In this document: positions 30,201-45,200 of the stretch, in pieces
Numbering within the stretch: position 1 is the stretch's first letter
Layout: the number at the start of each line of letters is the position of its first letter
NCBI GenBank assembly: GCA_964017045.1
Contig: OZ024808.1
Coordinates: 19,399,284-19,463,283, forward strand
From: Omphiscola glabra
Taxonomy: Eukaryota; Mollusca; Gastropoda; Lymnaeidae
Reading direction: 5' to 3'
DNA length: 64,000 nt
Translations under genes and position numbers: made by a program
Notes under the pieces: generated by a model
Database searches by the model: none
Seen by the model: only the letters and a program-made list of their open reading frames with translations
What the model was told of the DNA's origin: nothing

Positions 30201-33200
30201 GTTCTCATTTCGTCCAGGGAAACAAAATAACAAGTGCCTCCATTTTGCAGACAAGGGCGTGATCAATTTGGAATAGATGTGAGGCTCTGAAGAGCGTAGC
30301 GAGGGAAAACTTGACGTCAAATCATGAATGTAGCTTAGACTTGCGCGATGGCGTACTCTTATGGAGTAGTCCTTAGACACGAGCACCGAGCTCTTTCAAC
30401 CAAAATAGATGTGGTAGGAAAGTGGACATAATCAAATTCTATTAAGCCACATGTCTTTTTAACAAGTGAAGCCGTTATTCTTTTCCCGTCTCATCATCTT
30501 TTTTCCTTGATGATTTGCGTCCATCGATGTGGCTATTGATGAACATCCATCTGCTATATGGATGGACAGACACCCCCTGCTAAATAACTGAGCAGAACCC
30601 CCTTTCTTGCTACAGTGATAAACAGACCACCAAACTCACCCCTTCCGCCGCATGGTATAGAGACATTAATTGATTGTTACATAATGATGTTCACGTGATT
30701 GGAATATTTTGACCATGAGTATTTTGGAAATGATGAATAAATTGTTCTAGATTCGATTAGAATTCAATGACGAAACTTTAAAAAATAAGGCACTTCTTTT
30801 AAAAACTGAAAGTATTGTTCAAAATTTAAAATTAATACATTCTATATAAAATAAATGCTTCTAGACATACAGATCGTTTTAGAATCTAATCGCTTATTTA
30901 TGAGTGTGTTTGGTAGAAAAAAGTCAGTCAGTTACACAGGAACGTTTGATCCAGCAGTCAACAAAAACAGCACATTTGGTTGAACGGTTTGCAAATATGC
31001 CGTAGGTAAAGCGCATTTATACAATCCCTTGAAACTCTGCCGTTATCGATTTGACTACTTCAGATAGTACGATGCCTTACTTCAGACTTGAAGTAGTTTG
31101 ACTATTCCAGACAGTACTATGTCTTTACTTGACACTTGAAGTAGTTTGACTATTCCAGACAGTACGATGCCTTTACTTGACACCTGAAGTAGTTTGACTA
31201 TTCAAGACAGTACGATGCCTTTACTTGACACTTGAAGTAGTTCGACTCTTCCAGACAGTACGATGCCTTTACTTGACACTTGAAGTAGTTCGACTCTTCC
31301 AGACAGTAAGATAACTTACTTGACACTTGAAGTAGTTCGACTCTTCCAGACAGTACGATGCCTTACTTGACACTTGAAGTAGTTCGACTCTTCCAGACAG
31401 TACGATGACTTACTTGACACTTGAAGTAGTTTGACTCTTCCAGACAGTAAGATGCCTTACTTGACACTTCAAGTAGTTCGACTCTTCCAGACAGTACGAT
31501 GCCTTACTTGACACTTGAAGTAGTTCGACTCTTCCAGACAGTACGATGACTTACTTGACACTTCAAGTAGTTCGACTCTTCCAGACAGTACGATGCCTTA
31601 CTTGACACTTCAAGTAGTTTGACTCTTCCAGACAGTACGATGCCTTTACTTGACACTTCAAGTAGTTCGACTCTTCCAGACAGTACGATGACTTACTTGC
31701 CACTTGAAGTAGTTCGACTCTTCCAGACAGTCCGATGCATTTACTTGACACTTCAAGTAGTTCGACTCTTCCAGACAGTACGATGCCTTACTTGACACTT
31801 CAAGTAGTTCGACTCTTCCAGACAGTACGATGCCTTACTTGAAACTTGAAGTAGTTTGACTCTTCCAGACAGTACCATGCCTTACTTGACACTTGAAGTA
31901 GTTCGACTCTTCCAGACAGTACGATGCCTTACTTGACACTTGAAGTAGTTCGACTCTTCCAGACAGTACGATGACTTACTTGACACTTCAAGTAGTTCGA
32001 CTCTTCCAGACAGTACAATGACTTACTTGACACTTGAAGTAGTTCGACTCTTCTAGACAGTACGATGCCTTTACTTGACACTTGAAGTAGTTCGACTCTT
32101 CCAGACAGTACGATGCCTTTACTTGACACTTGAAGTAGTTCGACTCTTCCAGACAGTACGATAACTTACTTGACACTTGAAGTAGTTCGACTCTTCCAGA
32201 CAGTACGATGCCTTACTTGACACTTGAAGTAGTTCGACTCTTCCAGACAGTACGATGACTTACTTGACACTTGAAGTAGTTTGACTCTTCCAGACAGTAC
32301 GATGCCTTACTTGACACTTCAAGTAGTTCGACTCTTCCAGACAGTACGATGCCTTACTTGACACTTGAAGTAGTTCGACTCTTCCAGACAGTACGATGAC
32401 TTACTTGACACTTCAAGTAGTTCGACTCTTCCAGACAGTACGATGCCTTACTTGACACTTGAAGTAGTTCGACTCTTCCAGACAATACGATGACTTACTT
32501 GACACTTGAAGTAGTTCGACTCTTCCAGACAGTACGATGCCTTACTTGACACTTGAAGTAGTTCGACTCTTCCAGACAGTACGATGACTTACTTGACACT
32601 TCAAGTAGTTCGACTCTTCCAGACAGTACAATGACTTACTTGACACTTGAAGTAGTTCGACTCTTCTAGACAGTACGATGACTTACTTGACACTTCAAGT
32701 AGTTCGACTCTTCCAGACAGTACGATGCCTTTATTTGACACTTCAAGTAGTTCGACTCTTCCAGACAGTACGATGCCTTACTTGACACTTCAAGTAGTTC
32801 GACTCTTCCAGACAGTACGATGCCTTTACTTGACACTTCAAGTAGTTCGACTCTTCCAGACAGTACGATGCCTTTACTTGACACTTCAAGTAGTTCGACT
32901 CTTCCAGACAGTACGATGCCTTTACTTGACACTTCAAGTAGTTCGACTCTTCCAGACAGTACGATGACTTACTTGACACTTCAAGTAGTTCGACTCTTCC
33001 AGACAGTACGATGACTTACTTGACACTTCAAGTAGTTCGACTCTTCCAGACGGTACGATGCCTTACTTGACACTTCAAGTAGTTCGACTCTTCCAGACGG
33101 TACGATGCCTTACTTGACACTTGAAGTAGTTTGACTCTTCCAGACAGTACGATGCCTTTACTTGACACTTCAAGTAGTTCGACTCTTCCAGACAGTACGA

Positions 33201-36200
33201 TGCCTTTACTTGACACTTCAAGTAGTTCGACTCTTCCAGACAGTACGATGCCTTTACTTGACACTTCAAGTAGTTCGACTCTTCCAGACAGTACGATGCC
33301 TTTACTTGACACTTCAAGTAGTTCGACTCTTCCAGACAGTACGATGACTTACTTGACACTTCAAGTAGTTCGACTCTTCCAGACAGTACGATGACTTACT
33401 TGACACTTCAAGTAGTTCGACTCTTCCAGACGGTACGATGCCTTACTTGACACTTCAAGTAGTTCGACTCTTCCAGACGGTACGATGCCTTACTTGACAC
33501 TTGAAGTAGTTTGACTCTTCCAGACAGTACGATGCCTTTACTTGACACTTCAAGTAGTTCGACTCTTCCAGACGGTACGATGCCTTACTTGACACTTCAA
33601 GTAGTTCGACTCTTCCAGACGGTACGATGCCTTACTTGACACTTGAAGTAGTTTGACTCTTCCAGACAGTACGATGCCTTTACTTGACACTTCAAGTAGT
33701 TCGACTCTTCCAGACAGTACGATGACTTACTTGACACTTGAAGTAGTTCGACTCTTCCAGACAGTCCGATGCATTTACTTGACACTTCAAGTAGTTCGAC
33801 TCTTCCAGACAGTACGATGCCTTACTTGACACTTCAAGTAGTTCGACTCTTCCAGACAGTACGATGCCTTACTTGACACTTGAAGTAGTTTGACTCTTCC
33901 AGACAGTACGATGACTTACTTGACACTTTAAGCGACACAAAAAGTATTTAAACCAAGCATAAACCAAGCATAAACCAAGCATAAACCAAGCATAAACCAA
34001 GCATAAACCAAGCATAAACCAAGCATAAACAAAGCATAAACCAAGCATAAACCAAGCATAAACCAACCATAAACCAAGCATAAACCAAGCACATATTTTA
34101 CAATGTTTTTTGCCAATGTACCGCTGATTTACTCAAATATAATAGTTCTGATATTAATTAGGAATAATAATTTAACCAATTCAAACGTAAAATATCAATA
34201 TAACAATTAATTTTTAAAATTTTAATTAAAAAAAGATATATTATTTTTTTGTTTAGATGCGTTTTTTTCTTTTAAAAAAAAGTGTTGGGGGGGGGGGGGG
34301 GTTGGGGGTAGGATCGGATCCCGAAAAATGTTTCATTGGGTTTTAAAATATTTTTACAAAAAAAGTTTGGTTTTCTCTATTCGGGACAGCTTTCAGATTA
34401 TAATAAAATATAAGTTGTCTTTAATTGTGGACCATTCAAAGATCAAAGGTCAAAATGGGGGGACATTTTTTTTTTAACAAATTTTAATATTTTGTTTGTT
34501 TGTTTGATGTTTTTGTTTTGTTTCATTTTTTTTAAAAACAGAATTTCTATTTTATTTTATAACGAACAAGGAGTTTTGTAAGTTTATATGAACATATTAG
34601 GATCTTCTCTCTCTACCTTCTCCCTCCAAGTATCTGTCTGTCTCTCTCTCTCTCTCTTTCTCCCTCGCTCTCGCTCTCCCTCTCTCTTTCCCTCTCCAAA
34701 ATTCCTTCCATCTTTATCATCTCTTTCTTTATTTCCTTTTCTCTCTGTCCACCTTTATTATCGTTTTAAAAAACAGGAAAAGATTTGTGTAATTTAGAAA
34801 TAAGATTGACAAAAATGTATTGAATATAATGTATGTAAGAATGTTGATATGAAAAGCATAAACCTGAAGTGGGGAATAAGGGATAGACCAAGACAATCGA
34901 TAGGATATATATATATATGCAGGGTATATGTATGTTTTAAACTAGGTATATTTAGGGTTTATATAAAAAGGTATATTTGGATTGTACATGGGTATGTATA
35001 AGGTATATAGGGTCCATAAGGTATATATCGGTTATATATAGTGTGTAGAGAGTTTAAATTGGGAAGTGAATTGGAAGTATTGTACTACGGGTTGTTGTCG
35101 GTTATAACTGGAAGAGGGCGCCAACTAGGACATAGGAATTGGGGTGGCAATGGGTTTGGGAAAGGTGGGCCGGGAGGGTAGAGGGGCTCGGGTGAGTAGA
35201 GTGGGTCGGGTGGGTAGAATGTGTTGGGTGGATAGAGTGAGACGGGTTTGTAGAATGGGTCGGGTGAGTAGAGTGGGTCGGGTGAGTAGAGTGGGCCGGC
35301 TGAGTAGAGTGGGCCGGCTGAGTAGAGTGGGCCGGCTGGGTAGAGTGGGCCGGCTGGGTAGAGTGGGCCGGCTGGCTAGAGTGGGTCGGCTGGGTAGAGT
35401 GGGCCGGCTGGGTAGAGTGGGCCGGCTGGTGATGTAGGTATGAACAGAATTGCCAGCAAAAAAATGTCAAAAACTATACACCAAGGATTTCTTTAATACT
35501 CTACAGGAATTTGAAGTAGTTGATGGAAATGGGGGAAAAAGCACAGACCCCGAAAACGAGGCTAAAGTAGTGTTACTCTGTCTGATTGAAATCAATACAG
35601 ACAAGGGTGATTAGCTTATCCAACCCTTTCTGCTTGCCATTATTTTTTTTTAACTCTGTTGGGGTTAAATACCATAAAGCAAGCGATGACGCTGAGGTGG
35701 GTTGGTTTCTCGTGTAAATAGACATGCTCTTTTGTAACAGTCTTCAAATGGACAGTTACATAACTAGAGGTTTTTAATAACAAACTTCATGTGGACGATT
35801 ACATGACTAAAGGTTTTTTTTACAGCACACTTGATATGGATGATTACATAACTAAAGAATTTTTTATAACACACTTCATATGGATGATTACATAACTAAA
35901 GAATTTTTTCTAACACACTTCATATGGATGAGTACATAACTAAAGGTTTTTTTTACAACACACTTCATATGGATGATTCAATAACTAAAAGTTTTTTTTA
36001 CAACACACGTTATGTGGATGATTACAAAACTAAACGTTTTTTTTTTACATCAAACTTCATATGGACGATGAGGTTAGGAAAGGGGTACTGATCATACAAT
36101 AGTATATCAACTTCAAGAGAAGATATATTTTCTGGTATGTTTTGTTGGGCTATCACCGCCTACGGAGCTGCTCTTTGGATGTTTATGGAATCAAATTCAA

Positions 36201-39200
36201 TACACATCCAAGTCAGAATGCTTGTTTCTTTTTAAAAAGGTAATACAAATATCGAATCCACGAACATAAGCCAAAAATAGTCAACACGATCATCAGTATA
36301 TTTCTCTACGTATTAAAGAAATTATTGTGCAGTGGTGATTTCGACAGCGCGCAAAAATAAAATTTAACTGAGATAAATTAGATTTATGAACATACACCAA
36401 ATGCGTTCGATGCGTCATATTTTTGTTGTAGTTTTCATTATCATCATCATCATCACCATGTCCTTTAGTCTTTGGACCGTTGGGGCGCCACAGATGACAT
36501 GAAAACTATCCTTCTCCATTCCTCTCTGTCTTCTGCACTACACATTATAGCATCGACTAGTTTTAATCGCGTCCACTCTTTGATGTTATCTTCCCATCTT
36601 TTTCTCTGTCTTCCCCTTCTCCTCCCTCCTCTCGTTGTGCCCCGCATGATTTCTTTGAAGAGCCCTTGTTTTCTGGTCCCGTAGCCAAACCACTCAAGTT
36701 TGCGCTTTTTTTTACAGACACCAGGAGATTTGCGGGTGTTATAAATCTGCGGTGTTAAATGGGGTGCGACATTAATATAATATAGTCCAGTGGCGGTAAC
36801 AAATGGGCGATGGCGCCCCTTTTAGGGAAAGGGATAGGTTGTAGGGGGGTAGTGCACACATTAGCATCATTATAAAGTCTGTTACTTGAATGGATGTTTT
36901 TTCAAGTTACCTTATAGTAGATGGGAAGCTCACGCATCGCCGCCGTCATTTTTTGGTTGGCTATAAATAGTTAATGATGTAGTTTCCGTTTGAGTGTGCA
37001 GATGCATATACAAATAAATCAAACCATTCTTAATACAATTATCTAATTTTAAAGTTTCTTAAATGTATCATTTTCGATGTTTGATAATTTCATTGCTATA
37101 TCAGGTAGATACAAAGCTAGCCAACGGCTATATGAATGATGGTGTTGGGAATAATTCCATACAAACCCTTTACAATCGGAACACGAGAGAACAGATACAA
37201 CTAGTTTTAACTAGATTCTGAAGCCGATGCCGTTTTAAGCCTTGGATGCAATTTTAAGCCTTGGATGCCGTCTTAAGCCTTGGATGCCGTCTTAAGCCTT
37301 GGATGCCATCTTAAGCCTTGGATGCCATCTTAAGCCTTGGATGCCATCTTAAGCCTTGGAAGCAATCTTAAGCCTTGGATGCAATCTTAAGCCTTGGATG
37401 CCATCTTAAGCATTGGATGCCGTCTTAAGCCCTGGATGCCGTCTTAAGCCTTGGATGCAATCTTAAGCCTTGGATGCCGTCTTAAGCCTTGGATGCCATC
37501 TTAAGTCTTGGATGCTTTCTTAAGCCTTGAATGCTATCTGAAGCCTTGGATGCCATCTGAAGCCTTGGATGCTGCCTTAAGCTTTGGATACCCTCATAAG
37601 TCTTGAATGTCATCTTAAGTCTTGGATGCTTTCTTAAGCCTTGGATGCCATCTTAACCCTTGCATGCTATGTCAGTTGACAACATGTTCAAACAAGTTCT
37701 TGTGTCCCTCTGAGTTAGGGATTCTCGGCTGATAAGACTACTTGTCACATATAACTGTCCGTTGAATACACTTTGACAAAAACATCTAATGATGATTCTT
37801 GTCTAACACATTCGTCTGATAAAGCTACTTGTCTGTTACTATTGTCTTTTATGGATTAGCATGTCTCACACCACCGTCATAAAAGGAATTTTAGTCTGCT
37901 AGCACCAAATGCTGACCATTCAATGTCTGACTCCACAGTTGTTGGATGGAAACTTGGATGCTACATGCCATCATTTAAACCTATGCCAACAATTCAGTGT
38001 TTCTGGGTATTTTATGTTATTTTCTATAAACTGGACGGTCAAATGAAACATTTCTTCCCGCAGATTTGTCATTTGCCCTAGGCTGGGGTACCACGCTATA
38101 TAAGACAACAAATAATAATAATAACAATAATATACTTAAGTTCATGGCATACCTGGTAGTACAGGATTTCGCGCAGAAAAATCGATCTAGTAAGAGAGTA
38201 CTACAAGGGAAAGCAAATATTTGGACAGCCTCTCGTGGTTAGATCTTATGAAATCAAGAATAGCCTTTTATTGTTTTCATTGGTCCGGTTGGGGTACGTA
38301 CACAAGCAGAAAGATGCCTCAGTACACCCCCCCTATCCCAAGACACGCGCAGTGCCATGTGCCGCCGTTCGTAGTATATATACATGTTCAACTTACCTGA
38401 ATGTGTGTTTTTATTGCGGAGTTCCCATCTATTTTGAGTTGTGAGGCCGAGCGCGAGTGGTTAAAACAGCTGTTCTTGGGAGAATTTAATGCACCGCTGA
38501 CTACGAGAGGAGAAACCCGTTTTTGGTCGTTACGTGTGCATCGTGTTCTCGCACTGACTAGCACGCGCATTAATCTTTGAGGTTTATTCCCGAGTGTAAT
38601 ACAGACGGTGCACCGTCACTTATTTCCCATATGTCTATAAATAAACAAAATAAATACGAAAGGTCATACTACGCGAGCTCTTATTTGCAGATGACGCCGC
38701 TTTAGTATCTCACTCAGCAGACGGCCTGCAGAGCCTTGTATCCAGTTTATCCGCTGCCTGTAAAGAGTTTGGCCTGATCATCAGCTTAAAGAAAACCAAC
38801 ATTATGGCTCAGGACGCTGACTCTCTCCCCACTATCTCCATCGACGACTGCGACTTGGATGCTGTTGACAGATGCACATATCTAGGGTCGAACATTTCGA
38901 GCACCCTCTCAATGGAGGATGAGATAAGTGGTATGATAGGGAAGGCCGCAATTGTCATGGCGAGATTGAAGACAAAAGTCTGGTCCAATGCCAAACTCAC
39001 AACAAGAACCAAACTGCAGGTATACCAGGCCTGCATACTGAGCACACTCCTCTATGGAAGTGAGTCTTGGACCACATACACCAGACACGAAAAAAGGCTC
39101 AAAGGCTTCCATCTCAGATGCCTGTGCCGCATCCTTGACATCAAATGGCATGAAAAAGTCCCCAACACGGATATCCTGTCTCAAACAAATATGTGCAGCG

Positions 39201-42200
39201 TCCCAGCCATTTTAATCCAAAGACGCCTCCGCTGGCTTGGGCACGTCAAGCGAATGCAACCTGGTCGCATACCTAAGGACGTGCTGTACAGCGAGCTGGC
39301 GACAGGGTCAAGGTCAGTTGGACGGCCTCGTCTCAGATACATAAACATATGCAAAAGAGACATGAAGGCGGCCAACATTTCACATTGGGAGGACCTGGCG
39401 GAGGATCGATCCACATGGCGGGGCATCGTGAAGGCAGGATCACAGGGCGGAAGCAGCTGTAAAGAGAGCGCACAGAAAGGCCAGAAAACACTGCTCCACC
39501 GCATTCGTGTGTGGGACATGCAAAAGAGACTGCCACTCGAGGATCGGTCTCACTAGCCACACAAAGAGCTGCAACCAGAGAAGATAAATATATCGTCTCT
39601 TGTGGACGGAAAAATGCCATACAATAAATAAACACCGAAAACCCTCAAGCGAATTTGTTATTCATCTCGGTGGACTAATGAAAACTACCGATGAGACCGT
39701 TGTACTTTTTTTGCCAATACTGCCTAAGGACAAAAAATGTACATGAATATATTATTTATATAATATTATATTATATTATATAAATATTTAAATAAATAAA
39801 TTTAATATATATATATGTGTGTGTATATAGCTGTTTACCCCTGGGTTAGCGTCAGCGTAGTTTTCAGCTCTCAAAAACGTGGTTTCAAGCTTGAAAGAGT
39901 AATTTGGACAATGTGATTTTTGGGGAAAGGGGGCGTGGACAGGTTTGCAATCAAAATACAAGTTGTGGAAGGAAACTGCTCAACTGCTTATGTAAGTTAA
40001 GACAAATAAATGTACAGGATATGGTCTTCCGATTTGTTTCTTAAGGATGAGAAATGGTTTTAAAGAAAGAAGCACATTGGTAGTGAAGTATTAGCAATGC
40101 ATCTCTCTACAGCAGGCCTGCACAACTCAAAATGTATGTGGGCCGTCATACTCTATGAAAAACTTGTGCGGGCCATAAGACCTATTAAAAAACTTGTGCG
40201 GGCCATAAGACCTATGAAAAAACTTGTGCGGGCCATAAGACCTATGAAAAAACTTGTGCGGGCCATAATACCTATGAAAAAGCTTGTGCGGGCCATAAGA
40301 CCTATGAAAATACTTGTGCGGGCCATAAGACCTATGAAAAAACTTGAGCGGGCCATAAGACCTATGAAAAAACTTGTGCGGGCAATAAGACCTATAAAAA
40401 AACTTGTGTGGGCCATAAGACCTATGAAAAAACTTGTGCGGGCCATAAGACCTTTGAAAAAACTTGTGCGGGCCATAAGACCTATGAAAAAACTTGTGCG
40501 GGCCATAAGACCTATGAAAAAACTTGTGCGGGCCATAAGACCTATGAAAAAACTTGTGCGGGCCATAAGACCCATGAAAAAACTTGTGCGGGCCATAAGA
40601 CCTATGAAAAAACTTGTGCGGGCCATAAGACCCATGAAAAAACTTGTGCGGGCCATAAGACCTATGAAAAAACTTGTGCGGGCCATAAGACCTATGAAAA
40701 AACTTGTGCGGGCCATAAGACCTATGAAAAAACTTGTGCGGGCCATAAGACCTATGAAAAAACTTGTGTGGGCCATAAGACCTATGAAAAAACTTGTGCG
40801 GGCCATAAGACCTATAAAAAAATGTGCGGGCCGATAGATAATAGAGCAAGGGAGGGGGAAGTGATTAAGAAAATAATAATAGTTAAGAATATTTCGTTAC
40901 TTCTCGGGCCGCCAAGGGGGTGCTCAAGGGCCGCATGCGGCCCACGGGCCATATGTTGTGAAGATCTGCTGTAAAAGATAATATTCTGGTTGGTTTATCG
41001 AGAGTTAACACAAAAAACACGATAACATTTTACTGAAAACAATAATTTGATTTTTACATTAAATTTAAACCTAACATACGAAAAACTCATGACGGCGTAG
41101 TTTTGTTTAGGCTCGTGGTAGTGCCGTAGTCTTAGACTTAAAAACGTCCTTACTACGGTGAAAGTGTAGGTGTAAACATGTCTGTGTGTATATATATATA
41201 TAATATATAATATATATATATAAACGAACGCTTTCACCTTCGTACTGATACAAGCTCAGGGTGAACTAGTAAAATAAAATCGAGAGTACATTTCGTTTGA
41301 ACTGGCAGAGAGCTTCAGATATATCATCGAAGTGCAAGAATTTATTTCCCTCCAACTTTCAATAATATGTGATTCAAAATCAAATCACGTGCGCAGTTGT
41401 CAAGGCAACCATTGGGGTTAAAAATAAAGTTTGACTTAATCAATATTGCAAAATTGGAACAGAGCAGCAACGCAATGGGGACTTATGATTTAACTGTCCT
41501 GCGCATGACACCGGCAGCTATCCATAACATTCTGACTGTCCTACGCTTAGCACCGGCAGCTATCCATAACATTCTGAGCTTTAGTCACCAGTGGTCATCG
41601 ACTGCTTTCAGTCTGACACCTGCTGAAACCCAATGGTCGTCTAACTGTTTTGTTCAGTTCGAGAGTCACCATGCCTGGTAGTAGCACCCCCCCCCCTTCC
41701 ACAGCTTTGTTCACGAACGGTTCAAGATGCATCTATTGTCTTTAGAGATTCCAAATAGAATGTGCGTGCAGTTGTGTGTTTCAAACAGGAAATTTCGATT
41801 ACAATTATAGACATTTTGTAAAGAAAGACTTAAAAGGAGTTTTCAAAAAAAGCAACATAAGCTAATGAATGAAACTGAAAATATTTTATGGGAGCCAATA
41901 GTGTCTTCAAGGAATGTCAAACTTACTGAAAAGTAATGAGTTCAAACGAATGTCTATTAAAAGTGATTATCTGAAAGGCAAGCATTAGCACATAAGCAAA
42001 ACCGTCGCGTCGACCCTTAGTTTCTTGTTCTGCCGAGGGGGGGGGGGGGGGCTCAGTAATTTAAGGGCCCAAAGTTAGGATGAGGAAAAACAATTACAAC
42101 TTTCAGCTTGAATGAAGAAAAGAGATCCCCCAAAACCTTAACGTGTCGGGTGGGGTCCAAAATCGCTCGACATCTCCGCACTTGAGACTCCTTTTCCAGG

Positions 42201-45200
42201 CATGTCCTCTTAGCATACGTTGCAAGTGCTGATTGTTTTAAATGTACCAATTTTTTACACAGAGATACAAACGCATTTTATTTTCGAATGAATTACAAGC
42301 CTTGACGTAACTTGGAACATTTTAAGGAGAGTTGAAAAGTCTTGACAAGTACAGTGATCATTTAAACAAAATTTCTTGACAAGTACAGTGATCATTTAAA
42401 CAAAATGTCTTGACAAGTACACTGATCATTTAAACAAAATGTATTGACAAGTACAGTGATCATTTAAACAAAATTTCTTGACAAGTAAAGTGATCATTTA
42501 AACAAAATGTATTGACAAGTACAGTGATCATTTAAACAAAATTTCTTGACAAGTACAGTGATCATTTAAACAAAATGTCTTGACAAGTACAGTGATCATT
42601 TAAACAAAATTTATTGACAAGTACGCTGATCATTTCAACAAAATGTCTTGACAAGTACACTGATCATTTAAACAAAATGTATTGACAAGTACAGTGATCA
42701 TTTAAACAAAATTTATTGACAAGTACAGTGATCATTTAAACAAAATTTCTTGACAAGTACAGTGATCATTTAAACAAAATTTCTTAACAAGTACACTGAT
42801 CATTTAAACAAAATGTCTTGACAAGTACAGTGATCATTTAAACAAAATGTCTTGACAAGTACAGTGATCATTTAAACAAAATGTCTTGACAAGTAAACTG
42901 ATCATTTAAACAAAATGTCTTGACAAGTACAGTGATCATTTAAACAAAATGTCTTGACAAGTACACTGATCATTTAAACAAAAATTCTTGACCAGTACAC
43001 TTCGATTGAGAACTACAACTTAAGATCCCAACAATCTAATCTCTTTTTTAATTTAGAAAACAATAAATCCCCCCCCCCCCCCCCCCCGGGACTTGATCTT
43101 TGTTATTTGGATGTTGAAGGTCGAGGAGAGGAAATGAGAATTTTAAAATCCCTCCGCGACGGGCGATTTGTTACCATCTGCCCCAAGCAGCGGACGAAAA
43201 AGTGCGCAATCAAATGACGGATTTGTTTCTTTGACTCGGGAGTTTGGGAAGATGACCAAAAAAATTGGAACGCACACAAATGAATACGTTGCCGGGTAGA
43301 GCTGGATAGATGTTGCCGAAAAAAAAAATTAATCGAGAGTTATTGCCCTGGAGAAGCCCGCATCTCGAAGTCGGTTCGATAAGGTCTGAGCTGAGTTCAT
43401 GGTAAACACTTTTTTTAAAAAAAATATTCTCATCACGGTTCGGTTGTTGTTGTTGTCGTCGTAGTTTTGACCTTTTAGGAATCAAGTGTACTCACGCAAG
43501 ATACTCATCTGTGTCCAGGTGATCAGTGACGCTCACGTACATATTTCTGCTACTACTCGGAATTCGTAAATAGACCCCATACTTAGAAACACAATGTAAC
43601 TCTTGAGACTAAGGATACACTGTTTCAACTTTAGGTTTTCAACTTTATGTCACACTTTGTGTGTGCGTGTGTTGGTCAAATCCACCACAACAATGAAAAG
43701 ACACCATTTTCTGTGAACGCTGCACTACCCGGTCTCTGATTTTTTTTTTCCCTCCAAATTATTTTATACTATTCTAATTATTATTTATCCCCAAGAAAAA
43801 GAAGAATTATTTAAAATCCAACATAGAGAGGCGCATTCGGGTGTGGGGTAGGGTGGGGGGCTGGAACCCTAGCAAATCACCACAGAAACATTCTCAAAAC
43901 TATATCTATATAGATAACAGGAATACACTCTGCGACAGTAAAACATAAAAGGTTATATACTAAAATTTCAACTTTTGTTTTGTTCGGCTACTTCTGCCCC
44001 TGCCAGCGTAACTACATCAATAAAAACAAATGGATAACGTCCCTTCTGAACCGCTTCGACTGAGAGGGTTCTGACAAACTTGATAGCAGTCCGACTATGC
44101 AAGTATGTCCATAACATTATACAGGCTGTTATAGACACGTCTTGGGCCCGTGGTCCTCAACATTTGAACCCTGGGCAACCATGTGTGGCTTAAAAGGAAC
44201 GTACTTCCACTTCCAACTTATTTCGCAAAGAAAATGGAATACGCTCTATCTGTCCGAAGCTCATTGTTGGAAGAAAGAGACGCACGGTTGAGTTTTCAAA
44301 AAGGTTCTAAGATCAACTAATCTAATGTTAGAGATAGTATAGGCTTTGAGATATCAATAGAAATCCGTCGGATAACCAAGGTTGTGAGCCCTGGGCAGAC
44401 AGTAGCCCACGTGCTGACAGTGGCCCACGTGCCGAAAGTAGCCCACGTGCAGACAGTAGCCAACGTGCTGACAGTAGCCCACGTGCTGACAGTAGCTCAT
44501 GTGCCAAAAGTAGCCCACGGGTCGACAGTAGCTTACGTGCTTACAGTAGCCACGGGTCGACAGAAGCACACGGGCCGATAGTACACGATTACAGCCATTT
44601 TACCCTCTACACACATACATCTAATTTACCCATATACACATTCATTCCATTTAACCCTCTAACACATACATCCAATTTACCCTCTACACACATACATCCA
44701 ATTTATCTCTACACACATACATCCAATTTACCCTCTAGACACATACAGACAATTTACCCTCTACACACTTACAGCCAATTTACCCTCTACACACACACAT
44801 CCAATTTACCCTTTACACACATACAGCCAATTTACACTCTACACACTTACAGCCAATTTACCCTCTACACACATGCTTCCAATTTACCCTCTACACATAA
44901 CACAATTGACACTGTTGTGTAAAACTCTGCTAAATTATATCTCGCAATATTTGAGTTTTCAAGTTTACAAATACAGTTTAGAATTCTAGATTACTAATTT
45001 TCGAAATCTTTATTACAAATACAGGTTAGGATTCTACTAGCTTACTAATACAGGTTAGTATTCTATATTACCAATACAGGTTAGAATTCAAATTTAAAAT
45101 ACAGACTAGAGTTCTATATTTCTAATACACGTTAGAATGCTATATTATAAATAAAGGTTAGAATTCTAGATTTGTTATACAGATTAGGATTCAAGATTAC

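Noticed and set aside
31066..33933. CRISPR-like regular spacing
   Set aside because: Units are contiguous near-identical repeats with no unique spacers, and the DNA is eukaryotic.
36787..36840. hAT-like terminus cagtggcggtaacaaatggg
   Set aside because: No opposite end or target duplication found, so no element was called.
38443..38592. tRNA-like A box (ggccgagcgcgagtggttaa) with a weak B-box-like gtttattcccg
   Set aside because: The boxes are about 130 bp apart and no cloverleaf forms; at most a SINE relic.
40097..40974. 246-, 240-, 217- and 188-codon frames
   Set aside because: Artefacts of the 30 bp array inside the MITE.
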